DNA from: Actinomycetales bacterium SN12
Lineage (GTDB): Bacteria > Actinomycetota > Actinomycetes > Actinomycetales > Microbacteriaceae
Length of the DNA: 64,000 nucleotides
Direction: 5' to 3'
Assembly: GCA_002837415.1 (NCBI GenBank)
Contig: PJCV01000001.1
Span: 62,001-126,000, forward strand
Shown here: piece after piece, positions 42,970 through 54,299 of the stretch
How positions within the stretch are numbered: position 1 is the first letter of the stretch
Layout: every line of letters begins with the position of its first letter
The notes under the pieces: generated by a model
The model's input: the letters and a program-made list of their open reading frames with translations, nothing else
Databases searched by the model: none
What the model was told of the DNA's origin: nothing
Made by a program: the position numbers and the translations under genes

Positions 42970-43012
42970 ACGATGAGCGCCCGACCCCTTTCTGGGGTCG
43001 GGCGCTCATCGT
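42970..43012. terminator. Bidirectional terminator between the thioredoxin-TPR gene and glgB
   Basis: Perfect 19-bp stem (42970-42988 with 42994-43012) with a TTTCT loop; its edge touches the glgB stop. Confidence 0.85.
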
Positions 43013-45220
43013 TCACCAGCGGCTCGGCGTCGGCAGGTGCGGGTCGGGCTGGTACCGGAACCACAGCGTCGACAGCGCCGGAAGCGTGACGGTCGCGATC
43101 GCGGGATCGTCGTCGTTGGCTCTGTGGGCGCTGATCATTCCGAGGTTCCCGGCGTCGTTCCCGCCGAAGGCGGCGGCATCCGTGTTCAGGATCTCCTGCC
43201 AGGAGCCCTCGACAGGCAGGGCGATCCGGTATCCCGTGCGTGTCACGCCCGCGAAGTTCGAGATGACCACCAGGCGGCCGCCATGGGCATCCCGCCGCTC
43301 GAACGCGATCACGCTGGGATCCCAGCTGGGCGCTCCCAGACGCGAGAACGACGAGCCGTCGTTGTCGCGCTCCCAGAGCGGGGCCTGCGCACGGTAGACG
43401 GCGTTGAGCGAGCCGACCAGCTGCTGCAGCTGGGCGTGCGCCGGCTGGTCGAGCAGCCACCAGTCCAGCTCGCGGTCGACCGACCACTCGCCGATCTGAC
43501 CGAACTCCTGACCCATAAACAGCAGCTTCTTGCCAGGGTGACCCCACATGAAGCCGAGGTACGCGCGCAGGTTCGCGAGCTTGTGCGCGTGGTCGCCCGG
43601 CATCCGCGAGACCAGGGTGCCCTTGCCATGCACGACCTCGTCGTGGCTGATCGGCAGCATGTAGTTCTCGCCGAAGGCGTAGACGAACGAGAACGTCATC
43701 TCACCCTCATGGTGCGCGCGGTGCAGTGGGTCTCGCTTCATGTACTCGAGCGAGTCGTTCATCCACCCCATGTTCCACTTGAACCCGAAGCCGAGTCCGG
43801 CGTGGTTCGTGGGGGCGGTCACGCCGGGGAATGCCGTGGACTCCTCGGCGATCATGACGACGCCCTTGTGCTTGCGGTAAGCCGTGGCGTTGACCTCCTG
43901 CAGGAAGTGGATCGCCTCGAGGTTCTCGCGTCCGCCGTGGATGTTCGGCTCCCACTCGCCCGCCTTGCGCGAGTAGTCGAGGTAGAGCATCGAGGCGACG
44001 GCGTCGACGCGCAGACCGTCGATGTGGAACTCGCTGAGCCAGAACAGGGCGTTCGCCACGAGGAAGTTGCGCACTTCGCTGCGACCGTAGTCGAAGACCA
44101 GCGTGCCCCAGTCCTGATGCTCGCCGCGCCGAGGATCCGCGTGCTCGTACAGCGGGCTGCCGTCGAAGCGGGCCAGGGCGAACTCGTCCTTCGGGAAGTG
44201 ACCGGGCACCCAGTCCATGATCACGCCGATACCCGCCTGGTGGAGCCGGTCGATCAGGTACCTGAGGTCGTCGGGCGAGCCGAAGCGGCTCGTCGCGGCG
44301 TAGTACCCGCTCACCTGATACCCCCACGATCCACCGAACGGATGCTCGGCGAGGGGCATGAACTCCACGTGGGTGAACCCCGTCGCCAGGACGTGCTCGA
44401 TCAGGGGATCCGCCGCGTCTCGGTAGGTGAGACCGCCGCGCCACGAGCCGAGGTGCACCTCGTAGACCGACATCGGCTGGGCGACCGCATGTGCGGCGGC
44501 GCGCCGGGTGAGCCAGGCCTCGTCGTTCCAGCGGTAGGCGCTCAGCGTGACGACCGAGGCGGTCGCCGGCGGCAGCTCGGCCTGCTGCGCCATGGGGTCG
44601 GCTTTCTGCCGCCAGTGCCCGTCGGCGCCGAGGATCTCGTACTTGTAGCGCGCTCCGACGGGCACGTCGGGGATGAACAGCTCCCAGACGCCGCTGCCGC
44701 CCATCGAGCGCATGGCGTGACCTTCGCCGTTCCAGCCGTTGAAGTCGCCGACCACGCGCATCGACCTCGCGTTCGGGGCCCACACGGCGAAGTCCACGCC
44801 CTGCTCGCCGTCGAGAGCGCGCGGGTGCGCTCCGAGCACCTCCCACAGACGCTCGTGGCGTCCCTCGGCGATCAGGTGGATGTCGAGCTCCCCGACAGCG
44901 CTGAGGTGACGGTACGGGTCTCCGGCGATGGTCTCCTCGCCGCCGGAGTACGTCGTCGCAATGCGGTAGGGCACGGGCGATCCGCTGTGGCTGCCCTCCC
45001 AGATCCCGTGCGCCACATGGGCGAGGTCGAGCCGGGAGCCGTCGTCGAAGACGGCCTGCACAGCTTCGGCGAACGGCCGGCGCGCGCGTATCGCGGTGAT
45101 GGTGCGACCGACGGAATCGGTGCGGGGATGCGCGCCGAGCACAGCATGCGGGTCGTGATGAGTGGATTGCGACACCGCCATCCACTCCGCCGACGCAGAC
45201 ACGTCTTCGAGATAGCTCAT
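43013..45220 (-). CDS. glgB: 1,4-alpha-glucan branching enzyme
   Basis: GlgB cuts alpha-1,4 chains and rejoins them as alpha-1,6 branches. The 735-residue GH13 protein has an N-terminal CBM48-like domain (FAVWAPNARSMRVVGDFNGW) and the (beta/alpha)8 core with VYEVHLGSWRGG. The nucleophile is in GLRVDAVASMLYLDYSR (Asp near 407), the acid/base in MIAEEST (Glu near 456) and the third acid in ISHDEVVHGKG (near 525). The ATG overlaps the glgE stop (4 bases), so it is the last gene of glgX-glgE-glgB on the minus strand. Confidence 0.97.
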   Translation of the reverse strand: MSYLEDVSASAEWMAVSQSTHHDPHAVLGAHPRTDSVGRTITAIRARRPFAEAVQAVFDDGSRLDLAHVAHGIWEGSHSGSPVPYRIATTYSGGEETIAGDPYRHLSAVGELDIHLIAEGRHERLWEVLGAHPRALDGEQGVDFAVWAPNARSMRVVGDFNGWNGEGHAMRSMGGSGVWELFIPDVPVGARYKYEILGADGHWRQKADPMAQQAELPPATASVVTLSAYRWNDEAWLTRRAAAHAVAQPMSVYEVHLGSWRGGLTYRDAADPLIEHVLATGFTHVEFMPLAEHPFGGSWGYQVSGYYAATSRFGSPDDLRYLIDRLHQAGIGVIMDWVPGHFPKDEFALARFDGSPLYEHADPRRGEHQDWGTLVFDYGRSEVRNFLVANALFWLSEFHIDGLRVDAVASMLYLDYSRKAGEWEPNIHGGRENLEAIHFLQEVNATAYRKHKGVVMIAEESTAFPGVTAPTNHAGLGFGFKWNMGWMNDSLEYMKRDPLHRAHHEGEMTFSFVYAFGENYMLPISHDEVVHGKGTLVSRMPGDHAHKLANLRAYLGFMWGHPGKKLLFMGQEFGQIGEWSVDRELDWWLLDQPAHAQLQQLVGSLNAVYRAQAPLWERDNDGSSFSRLGAPSWDPSVIAFERRDAHGGRLVVISNFAGVTRTGYRIALPVEGSWQEILNTDAAAFGGNDAGNLGMISAHRANDDDPAIATVTLPALSTLWFRYQPDPHLPTPSRW

Positions 45221-47301
45221 GATCGCTCCTTCACCTTCAGGATGTGCACCGGCTCGGCGAACGCGTCCAGCCGCACATAGTTGTGGTCGGTCCAGGTCCA
45301 GACTGCTCCGGTGAGCAGATCCTCGACCTCGAACGCGTCACCGGGTTCGATGCCCCAGACCGTGGTGTCGAGGTGAACGGTCGTCTCGCGCACGGAGTGC
45401 GGGTCGACGTTCGCCACGACGATGATGGTGTCCGCGTGCCCGGTGCCGGTGAATGCGGCATCCAGATGCTTGGAGTACACCAGCACGGCGTCGTCATCGC
45501 TCCAGTGCGCGGAGAAGTTGCGCAGCTGACCCAGCGCCGGATGCTCGCGCCGGATCTCGTTCAGGCGCCGCAGCAGCGGCGCGAGGGACTCGCCGCGCTG
45601 CTCGGCGCCGTCCCAGTCGCGGAACTTGTACTCGTACTTCTCGTTGTCGATGTTCTCCTCGGAGCCGGGCCTGGCCACGTTCTCGATCAGCTCGTAACCC
45701 GCATACACGCCCCAGATCGGAGCCGCGGTCGCAGCGATGCAGGCCCGGATGCGGTACGCCGCGCGCCCGCCGAACTGCAGGTACTCGGTGAGGATGTCGT
45801 GCGTGTTCACGAACAGGTTCGGTCGCATGTAGTCGCTCGTCTCGTGCGACACCGAGGTGAGGAACTCCTCGAGCTCGTCCTTTGTGTTGCGCCAGGTGAA
45901 GTACGAGTAGCTCTGCTGGAAGCCGACCGCGGCGAGGGCCCGCATAACAGCAGGCCGGGTGAACGCCTCGGCGAGGAAGATCACGTCGGGGTCCTTCCGG
46001 TTGACCTCGGCGATCAGCCATTCCCAGAACTGCAGCGGCTTGGTGTGCGGGTTGTCGACGCGGAAGATCTTCACGCCGAGCGACACCCAGTGCATGACGA
46101 CGCGCAGCATCTCGGCGTAGCTGCCGGCCGGGTCGTTGTCGAAGTTGATCGGGTAGATGTCCTGATACTTCTTCGGCGGGTTCTCGGCGTACGCGATGGT
46201 GCCGTCGGGAAGGGTGGTGAACCATTCCGGATGCTCGCTCACCCAGGGGTGATCGGGCGACGCCTGCAGCGCAAGGTCGAGGGCGACCTCGAGGCCTTCC
46301 TTCGTCGCGGCCCGGATGAAGGCGCGCAGATCCTTCTCCGTGCCGAGCTCCGGGTGGATCGCGTCGTGTCCGCCTTCGGGGGAGCCGATCGCGTACGGCG
46401 ATCCTGGATCGCCGGGCTCGATGGTCAGGGTGTTGTTGCGACCCTTGCGATTCGTCGTGCCGATCGGGTGGATCGGCACGAGGTAGACCACGTCGAAGCC
46501 CATGCCCGCCACGCCAGGCAGGCGCTGGGCGGCGGTGCGGAACGTTCCGCTCTTCACCGTGCCGTCCTTGCGGCGCACCGCTCCCTCGGAGCGGGGGAAG
46601 AACTCGTACCAGGCGCCGACGCCTGCCCGCTGCCGCTCGACGCGCAGCGGCATCCAGTCGATGACCGATCCCAACGCGGCGAGGGGGCGGGCGGCGAACG
46701 CCTCGCCGAGCGCCGCATCGACGGCGACGGCGCGCAGCGCCTCGGCATCCGACGCCTTCTGCGCCTTCCGCAGCATCGTCGCCGCAGCCCTCAGGATGCG
46801 GGTCTCGGCAGGGGGCCGGTCTGTCTCCTTGGCGGCTGCCGCGAGCAGCCGCACGCCCAGTGCGCACATCACCGGGATGTCGACTCCAGCGAGCGCCTTC
46901 ACGTCGGCGGCGTGCGCCCACGTGCCGAAGTCATCCGAGAACGCCTCGAAACGGAAGCGCCAGTCGCCCGCGAGATCGAGCGCGACCGTCGTGCGCCACC
47001 GATCGCTGCCGTCGTCGAGCGGGGTGAGCCGGTGCAGCGTCTCGCGCCCGTCGGGGGACGAGAGGCGCAGATGCACGCCGATGAGGTCGTGCCCCTCGCG
47101 GAACGCCACGACGTCAAACGGCACGGCCTCTCCGACGAAGGCTTTCGCGGGGTACCCCTGAGGCACATGCGGTGTCGGCGAGAAGACCGGGATGCGCCCG
47201 GCTCTCAGGCCGGGATCGTGGGTCGTCTCGGCGGCAGGGCGCAGAGGGATCTGGGCGGGGCTTCTCAGACCCGCAGAGTCACGTGCTGTCGGTGCTGCCA
47301 C
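45217..47301 (-). CDS. glgE: Alpha-1,4-glucan:maltose-1-phosphate maltosyltransferase
   Basis: GlgE extends alpha-glucan with maltosyl units from alpha-maltose-1-phosphate, a pathway best known in mycobacteria and other actinobacteria. The 694-residue GH13_3 protein has the family core VGAWYEFFPRSEG, FDVVYLVPIHPIG, KKYQDIYPINFD, the nucleophile Asp in IFRVDNPHTK (near 412) and acid/base Glu in FLAEAFTRP (near 444), plus THDILTEYLQFGG. The start is uncertain: GTG at 47301 is chosen because a TACATT box lies 6 nt upstream, within the glgX-glgE gap. Maltose-1-phosphate would come from Pep2/TreS or GlgM, not present in this window. Confidence 0.93.
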   Translation of the reverse strand: MAAPTARDSAGLRSPAQIPLRPAAETTHDPGLRAGRIPVFSPTPHVPQGYPAKAFVGEAVPFDVVAFREGHDLIGVHLRLSSPDGRETLHRLTPLDDGSDRWRTTVALDLAGDWRFRFEAFSDDFGTWAHAADVKALAGVDIPVMCALGVRLLAAAAKETDRPPAETRILRAAATMLRKAQKASDAEALRAVAVDAALGEAFAARPLAALGSVIDWMPLRVERQRAGVGAWYEFFPRSEGAVRRKDGTVKSGTFRTAAQRLPGVAGMGFDVVYLVPIHPIGTTNRKGRNNTLTIEPGDPGSPYAIGSPEGGHDAIHPELGTEKDLRAFIRAATKEGLEVALDLALQASPDHPWVSEHPEWFTTLPDGTIAYAENPPKKYQDIYPINFDNDPAGSYAEMLRVVMHWVSLGVKIFRVDNPHTKPLQFWEWLIAEVNRKDPDVIFLAEAFTRPAVMRALAAVGFQQSYSYFTWRNTKDELEEFLTSVSHETSDYMRPNLFVNTHDILTEYLQFGGRAAYRIRACIAATAAPIWGVYAGYELIENVARPGSEENIDNEKYEYKFRDWDGAEQRGESLAPLLRRLNEIRREHPALGQLRNFSAHWSDDDAVLVYSKHLDAAFTGTGHADTIIVVANVDPHSVRETTVHLDTTVWGIEPGDAFEVEDLLTGAVWTWTDHNYVRLDAFAEPVHILKVKERS

Positions 47302-47307
47302 ACCTCG

Positions 47308-47336
47308 AATGTACCGTGCCTGGTGGTATGCGTCAC
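47308..47336 (-). promoter_or_regulatory. Promoter of glgE inside the glgX stop region
   Basis: On the minus strand: -35 GTGACG (47331-47336, overlapping the glgX TGA), 17-bp spacer, -10 TACATT (47308-47313), then 6 nt to the GTG. glgE-glgB can thus be transcribed apart from glgX. Confidence 0.5.
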
Positions 47337-49402
47337 TCGACCCGGAAGAGCTGCATCGACGTGCCCGCGATCGGGAGCACCTCTCCGGGCGAGTACCGGC
47401 GCTGCTCGTCGCGTGGCGTCTCATCTGCGCTGGACCAGAGCGACGTGAAGCCCGTCGCCCCTTCCAGCCCGTCCGGCAGGCGGACGTCGATCGAGGCCTC
47501 GGTGCCGTGCACGATCAGCAGGATGCGGTTGCTCTCGCCATCACGCGGGTCGCTCGTCGCGACGTACTGCAGGGTGCGATGGCGGGGGTCGTTCCACTGC
47601 TCGGACGCCATCGTCTCGCCGTTCTGGTCGAACCATTCCATCTCGGATGCCTCCGGGACGTGCTCGCCGAGCACCGCGAAGCGTGCGGGCCGCAGCGCGC
47701 GATTCTCGGCACGCAGGCGCGTGAGCCGGGTGACGTGCGCCAGCAGATCCTGCTGCCACGGCTCGTGAGACCAGCTCAGCCAGGTGAGGGGGGAGTCATG
47801 GCAGTAGGCGTTGTTGTTGCCCTTCTGCGTGCGCCCGAACTCGTCGCCCGCGGTGATCATCGGGATGCCCGCTGAGAGCAGCAGGGTGCCCATCAGGTTG
47901 CGCATCGCTCGGCGTCGTGCTGTGAGGATCGCGGGATTGTCGGTCTCGCCCTCGACGCCATGGTTGAACGACCGGTTCACGTCCGCGCCGTCGCGGTTCT
48001 GCTCGCCGTTGGCTTCGTTGTGCTTGACGTCGTAGCTGACGAGGTCGTGCAGCGTGAAGCCGTCGTGAGCGGTCACGAAGTTGATGCTCGCCAGCGGACC
48101 GCGCTCCTGCGAGTAGGTGTTGGCGGAGCCGGCCAGACGATTGGCGAATCCGCCGATGCCGACGGGCGCGGTCGCGCGCCGGGCGTAGTCGATGTCACTG
48201 AGCCAGAAGTTCCTGGCGCGGTCGCGGTAGCGGTCGTTCCACTCACTCCATCCGGCGGGGAAGTTGCCGGTCTGCCAGCCACCGAGTCCCACATCCCACG
48301 GCTCGGCGATGATCTTCACGTCCTGCAGCGCCGGGTCCGCGCCGATGGCCTGCAGGAGGGGATGCTCGCGGTCGTACTCATGGCCGGCGTCGCGGGCGAG
48401 AGAGGTGGCGAGGTCGAAGCGGAAGCCGTCGATCTGCATCTCGGTCGCCCAGTAGCGCAGCGAGTCGAGCACGAGACGCGCGGGCGCGTCGACCGAGGTG
48501 TTGAGCGTGTTCCCGCATCCGGTGGTGTCGACGTAGGCGCCGTCCTCGAGCTGGCGATAGTAGAGGGCGTTGTCGATGCCGCGGAAGCTGGCTCGCGGGC
48601 CGCCGAGGCCCTCCTCGCTGGTGTGGTTGTAGACGACGTCCAGGATCACCTCGAGGCCCGCCTGGTGCAGCAGCTTGACCATGCCCTTGAACTCGGCGAG
48701 CACGGCCTCGGGGCCGGCGCGGCGCGCGGCCTCTGTGGCGTAGGCGGTGTGCGGCGTGAAGAAGTTGAGGGTGTTGTAGCCCCAGTAGTTCGTGAGTCCG
48801 CGCTCGAGCAGTCGAGGCTCGGGCACGAACGCCTGCACGGGCAGCAGCTCGACGCTGGTGACGCCCAGCTGCGTCAGGTACTCGGTCATCGCCGGGTGGG
48901 CGAGGCCGGCATACGTGCCGTGCAGCGCGGCGGGCACACCGGGATGACGCTTGGTGAGGCCCTTGATGTGGCCCTCGTAGATGACGGTCTCGTCCATCGG
49001 CACTGCGGGCTTTCGCACATCGCCCCAGTCGAAGCCGTCGGCGATCACCACCGAGCGCCACTCCTGATACCCGCCGCCCTGCGCGAGGCCCCGGGAGTAC
49101 GGGTCGAGCAGGAGGGTCTCGGAGTTGAAGACGTTGCCGGGACCGAGCGGTCCGTCCACGCGCAGCGCGTAGCGCGCACCAGCCCGCAGGAGGTCTGTCG
49201 TCACCTCCCAGATACCGCCCGTCCGCCGCTCGAGCGGCAGCGTGGCGATCTCCCAATCGAGGTCGTCCCCGTCGAACACCACGAGTTCGATGGACGATGC
49301 GTTCCTGGACCAGACGCGCAGCGTTCCGCCACCGTCGTGCAGCCGCACGCCGAGGTTGTCGAGAGCGTCGCCGCCGAGGGGCGGTGCGGGCAGAGCGGGC
49401 AT
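47333..49402 (-). CDS. glgX: Glycogen debranching enzyme (isoamylase type)
   Basis: GlgX hydrolyses alpha-1,6 branches of glycogen. The 689-residue GH13 protein has the CBM48 N-terminus (LGVRLHDGGGTLRVWSRNAS) and the catalytic residues in IDGFRFDLATSLARD (Asp near 330), IIAEPWDVGLGGWQTGNFP (Glu near 366) and VTAHDGFTLHDLVSYD (near 446). It also has NNNAYCHDSPLTWLSWS, typical of TreX/GlgX. I chose the ATG at 49402 because TAGGCT lies 7 nt upstream; the longer frame has no CBM48 sequence. It is first of three glucan genes and diverges from the cysteine desulfurase. Confidence 0.95.
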   Translation of the reverse strand: MPALPAPPLGGDALDNLGVRLHDGGGTLRVWSRNASSIELVVFDGDDLDWEIATLPLERRTGGIWEVTTDLLRAGARYALRVDGPLGPGNVFNSETLLLDPYSRGLAQGGGYQEWRSVVIADGFDWGDVRKPAVPMDETVIYEGHIKGLTKRHPGVPAALHGTYAGLAHPAMTEYLTQLGVTSVELLPVQAFVPEPRLLERGLTNYWGYNTLNFFTPHTAYATEAARRAGPEAVLAEFKGMVKLLHQAGLEVILDVVYNHTSEEGLGGPRASFRGIDNALYYRQLEDGAYVDTTGCGNTLNTSVDAPARLVLDSLRYWATEMQIDGFRFDLATSLARDAGHEYDREHPLLQAIGADPALQDVKIIAEPWDVGLGGWQTGNFPAGWSEWNDRYRDRARNFWLSDIDYARRATAPVGIGGFANRLAGSANTYSQERGPLASINFVTAHDGFTLHDLVSYDVKHNEANGEQNRDGADVNRSFNHGVEGETDNPAILTARRRAMRNLMGTLLLSAGIPMITAGDEFGRTQKGNNNAYCHDSPLTWLSWSHEPWQQDLLAHVTRLTRLRAENRALRPARFAVLGEHVPEASEMEWFDQNGETMASEQWNDPRHRTLQYVATSDPRDGESNRILLIVHGTEASIDVRLPDGLEGATGFTSLWSSADETPRDEQRRYSPGEVLPIAGTSMQLFRVE

Positions 49403-49409
49403 GGCCACC

Positions 49410-49415
49410 AGCCTA
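49410..49415 (-). promoter_or_regulatory. -10 box (TAGGCT) of glgX
   Basis: On the minus strand TAGGCT ends 7 nt before the ATG at 49402: leaderless spacing. Confidence 0.55.
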
Positions 49416-49488
49416 AACTGCCGACCCTCTGAAGATGAACCTGCGTCCCGCAGCAAATGATCCTCAGTCCCGCCGGGCGGTGCAGTGC

Positions 49489-49494
49489 GAGGAT
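49489..49494 (+). promoter_or_regulatory. Candidate -10 box (GAGGAT) of the cysteine desulfurase gene
   Basis: GAGGAT ends 6 nt before the ATG at 49501; a weaker match to the TANNNT pattern. Confidence 0.3.
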
Positions 49495-49500
49495 GGGACG

Positions 49501-50655
49501 ATGCGGCACTACCTCGATCACGCGGCGACGACTCCGCTGCGCGCCGGTGCCCGGGACGCCTGGATCGCGGCATCCGAGATCGTGGGCAACGCGTCGTCGA
49601 CGCACGGCTCGGGCCAGGCTGCGCGCCGACTGCTCGAGGACTCACGCGAGCGGGCAGCCGCCGTCATCGGCTGCGATCCGATAGAGGTCGTGTTCACCTC
49701 GGGCGGCACGGAGTCGATCAACACCGCCCTTCGCGGCCTGTGGCGCTCGCGCCCCGCGGGCACCGCGGCGATCGTCCTCCCGGATGCCGAACATCACGCC
49801 ACCATGGACACCGTCGCGGCTCTCGAGCGGGAGGGCGCCCAGGTGCGTTCCGTGCGGGTGGACGCGCTCGGCCGGATCGACGTGCCCCTGTTCACCGGCG
49901 CGCTGCGCGGCGCGGCGCTGGCCACGGCCCTGGTCGCCAACAACGAGGTGGGCACCGTCAACGACGCGCCGGCGCTCAGCTTCGCCGCCGCCGCAGCGGG
50001 TGTTCCGCTGCACCTGGATGCGGTCGCCGCCTTCGGTCACCTGCCGCTCGCGTTCCGCGAGCTGCGAGGCGATGCGCCCGCCGGTGCCGGACTCGTCGCG
50101 ATGAGCATCGCCGGTCACAAGATCGGCGCGCCGGTCGGAACGGGTGTGCTGGTCGCGGCCCGCAGCGCGCGGATCGCGCCGCTGCTGCACGGAGGATCGC
50201 ACCAGCGCGGGCTGCGTGCGGGAACGCAGGATGTGCCCGGCGCGGCGGCCCTCGCCGTGGCGCTGGAGGAGAGCGACGCCGAACGCGAGCGCGAGAGCAC
50301 CCGGCTCGCCGCGCTGCGGGACCGGCTCGTGGCGGGCGTCCTCGCCGCCGTCCCCTCGGCGTCGCTGCTCGGCGATCCGATCGGTCGCCTGCCCGGCAAT
50401 GCGCATCTGCTGTTCCCGGGGGCGGTGGGGGAGAGCCTGCTGTTCCTGCTCGACATGGCGGGCATCTCGGCGTCCACCGGCTCGGCCTGCCAGGCCGGGG
50501 TGGCCGAGCCCTCGCACGTGGTGCTGGCGATGGGGCGCCGCGAGCAGGATGCCCGGAGCGTGCTGCGGTTCACGCTCGGATCGACGTCGACCGAGGCGGA
50601 TATCGCCGCGGTGCTCGCCGCGATTCCGGATGCCGTGGCGCGAGCCTCGCGCTGA
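49501..50655 (+). CDS. Cysteine desulfurase (NifS/IscS family)
   Basis: A PLP enzyme that releases sulfur from cysteine for tRNA thiolation and Fe-S clusters. The 384-residue protein begins [20 protein letters not shown], with [16 protein letters not shown] near 62-77 and [12 protein letters not shown] near 95. The PLP lysine is in [14 protein letters not shown] (near 206) and the catalytic Cys in [15 protein letters not shown] (near 331). It is directly upstream of mnmA (38 bases), matching its expected use as the sulfur donor. The ATG at 49501 is preferred over an in-frame start 22 codons earlier. Confidence 0.94.
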   Translation: MRHYLDHAATTPLRAGARDAWIAASEIVGNASSTHGSGQAARRLLEDSRERAAAVIGCDPIEVVFTSGGTESINTALRGLWRSRPAGTAAIVLPDAEHHATMDTVAALEREGAQVRSVRVDALGRIDVPLFTGALRGAALATALVANNEVGTVNDAPALSFAAAAAGVPLHLDAVAAFGHLPLAFRELRGDAPAGAGLVAMSIAGHKIGAPVGTGVLVAARSARIAPLLHGGSHQRGLRAGTQDVPGAAALAVALEESDAERERESTRLAALRDRLVAGVLAAVPSASLLGDPIGRLPGNAHLLFPGAVGESLLFLLDMAGISASTGSACQAGVAEPSHVVLAMGRREQDARSVLRFTLGSTSTEADIAAVLAAIPDAVARASR

Positions 50656-50680
50656 GGGGCGTCGCCCAGCCCGTCGCTCG

Positions 50681-50686
50681 TAGACT
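50681..50686 (+). promoter_or_regulatory. -10 box (TAGACT) of mnmA
   Basis: GCTCGTAGACT: TAGACT ends 7 nt before the mnmA ATG. The same GCTCGTAGACT string occurs before ligA and nearly so before gatC. Confidence 0.6.
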
Positions 50687-50693
50687 GGAGTCC

Positions 50694-51791
50694 ATGCGAG
50701 TTCTGGCGGCGATGAGCGGTGGTGTCGATTCGGCGGTGGCGGCGGCGCGCGCCGTCGATGCCGGGCACGATGTCGTCGGTGTGCATCTGGCGCTGTCCCG
50801 GGCCGGCGGCACACTGCGCACGGGCAGTCGCGGCTGCTGCACGATCGAGGATGCGCTGGATGCCCGGCGCGTGGCCGATCTGCTCGGCATCCCGTTCTAT
50901 GTCTGGGACTTCTCCGAGCGCTTCCGCGACGACGTCATCGAGGACTTCATCTCGGAGTACAAGGCCGGCCGCACGCCCAACCCCTGCCTGCGCTGCAACG
51001 AGAAGATCAAGTTCGCGGCCCTTCTCGAGCGCGCCATCGAGCTGGGCTTCGACGCCGTGTGCACCGGTCACTACGCGACCCTCGTCGACGGCTCGGGCGG
51101 GCTCGAGCTGCACCGGGCGTCGGATTCAGCCAAAGACCAGTCGTATGTGCTCGGGGTGCTGAACGCCGAGCAGCTCGCACGCACCTACTTCCCGCTCGGC
51201 GACACGCCCTCGAAGGCGCTGGTGCGCGCGGAGGCGGCAGAGCGCGGCATCACGGTCGCCCAGAAGCCGGACAGCCACGACATCTGCTTCATCCCCGACG
51301 GCGACACGCGCGGATGGCTGGCCGAGAAGGTCGGCACCGAGACCGGCGACATCGTCGACCGCAGCGGCGGGGTCGTCGGCACGCACGAGGGCGCGCACGC
51401 GTTCACCGTCGGTCAGCGCCGTGGTCTGCGCCTGGGTGTGCCTGCTGCCGACGGAAAACCTCGCTTCGTGCTCGAGGTGCGACCGGTGTCGAACACCGTG
51501 GTCGTCGGTCCGAAGGAGGCGCTGGCGATCGCCGAGATCGCGGGGGAGCGCTTCTCGTGGGCGGGTGCTGCGCCCGTGGCGTCAGACTTCGCGTGCGAGG
51601 TCCAGATCCGCGCCCATGCCGAGCCCGTGCCCGCTCGCGCGCAGGTGACCGACACCGGGGTGCGCGTCGTGCCCGAGGTGCCGCTCGACGGCGTGGCGCC
51701 CGGTCAGAGCGCGGTCATCTACGTCGGCACCCGGGTGCTCGGGCAGTTCACGATCGACACCACGGTGTCGGCCGTCCCGGTCGGCGCCTGA
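50694..51791 (+). CDS. mnmA: tRNA-specific 2-thiouridylase MnmA
   Basis: MnmA adds sulfur to U34 of Glu, Gln and Lys tRNAs using ATP. The 365-residue protein starts [20 protein letters not shown], giving the SGGxDS P-loop at 8-13. The catalytic cysteines are in [14 protein letters not shown] (near 99) and [15 protein letters not shown] (near 201); GHYATLV and [11 protein letters not shown] are also visible. The C-terminal beta-barrel ends [14 protein letters not shown]. It follows cysteine desulfurase, the sulfur source. Confidence 0.96.
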   Translation: MRVLAAMSGGVDSAVAAARAVDAGHDVVGVHLALSRAGGTLRTGSRGCCTIEDALDARRVADLLGIPFYVWDFSERFRDDVIEDFISEYKAGRTPNPCLRCNEKIKFAALLERAIELGFDAVCTGHYATLVDGSGGLELHRASDSAKDQSYVLGVLNAEQLARTYFPLGDTPSKALVRAEAAERGITVAQKPDSHDICFIPDGDTRGWLAEKVGTETGDIVDRSGGVVGTHEGAHAFTVGQRRGLRLGVPAADGKPRFVLEVRPVSNTVVVGPKEALAIAEIAGERFSWAGAAPVASDFACEVQIRAHAEPVPARAQVTDTGVRVVPEVPLDGVAPGQSAVIYVGTRVLGQFTIDTTVSAVPVGA

Positions 51792-51853
51792 CGCCGGTCG
51801 GGCACTGCACGCGCGTGCGGCGTCAAGCCCCCTGGCTTGTCGGTGCTCGCTCG

Positions 51854-54184
<2,331 letters not shown>

Positions 54185-54213
54185 CCCGCGTCAGGGAGCA
54201 CTCCGCACAGAAA

Positions 54214-54258
54214 GCGCCTCGCGCGGACGGATCCTCAGCATCCGTCCGCGCGAGGCGC
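54214..54258. terminator. Bidirectional terminator between ligA and the DEAD-box helicase
   Basis: Perfect 19-bp stem (54214-54232 with 54240-54258) with a CCTCAGC loop, separating two converging genes. Confidence 0.85.
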
Positions 54259-54299
54259 ACCGTCCCGTACCCGGCGCACGCGAGCGTGCGCCGCGGGGT

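Noticed and set aside
43037..47448. Long plus-strand frames (747 and 734 residues) opposite glgB and glgE
   Set aside because: Shadow frames of the two GH13 genes, whose catalytic motifs are intact on the minus strand.
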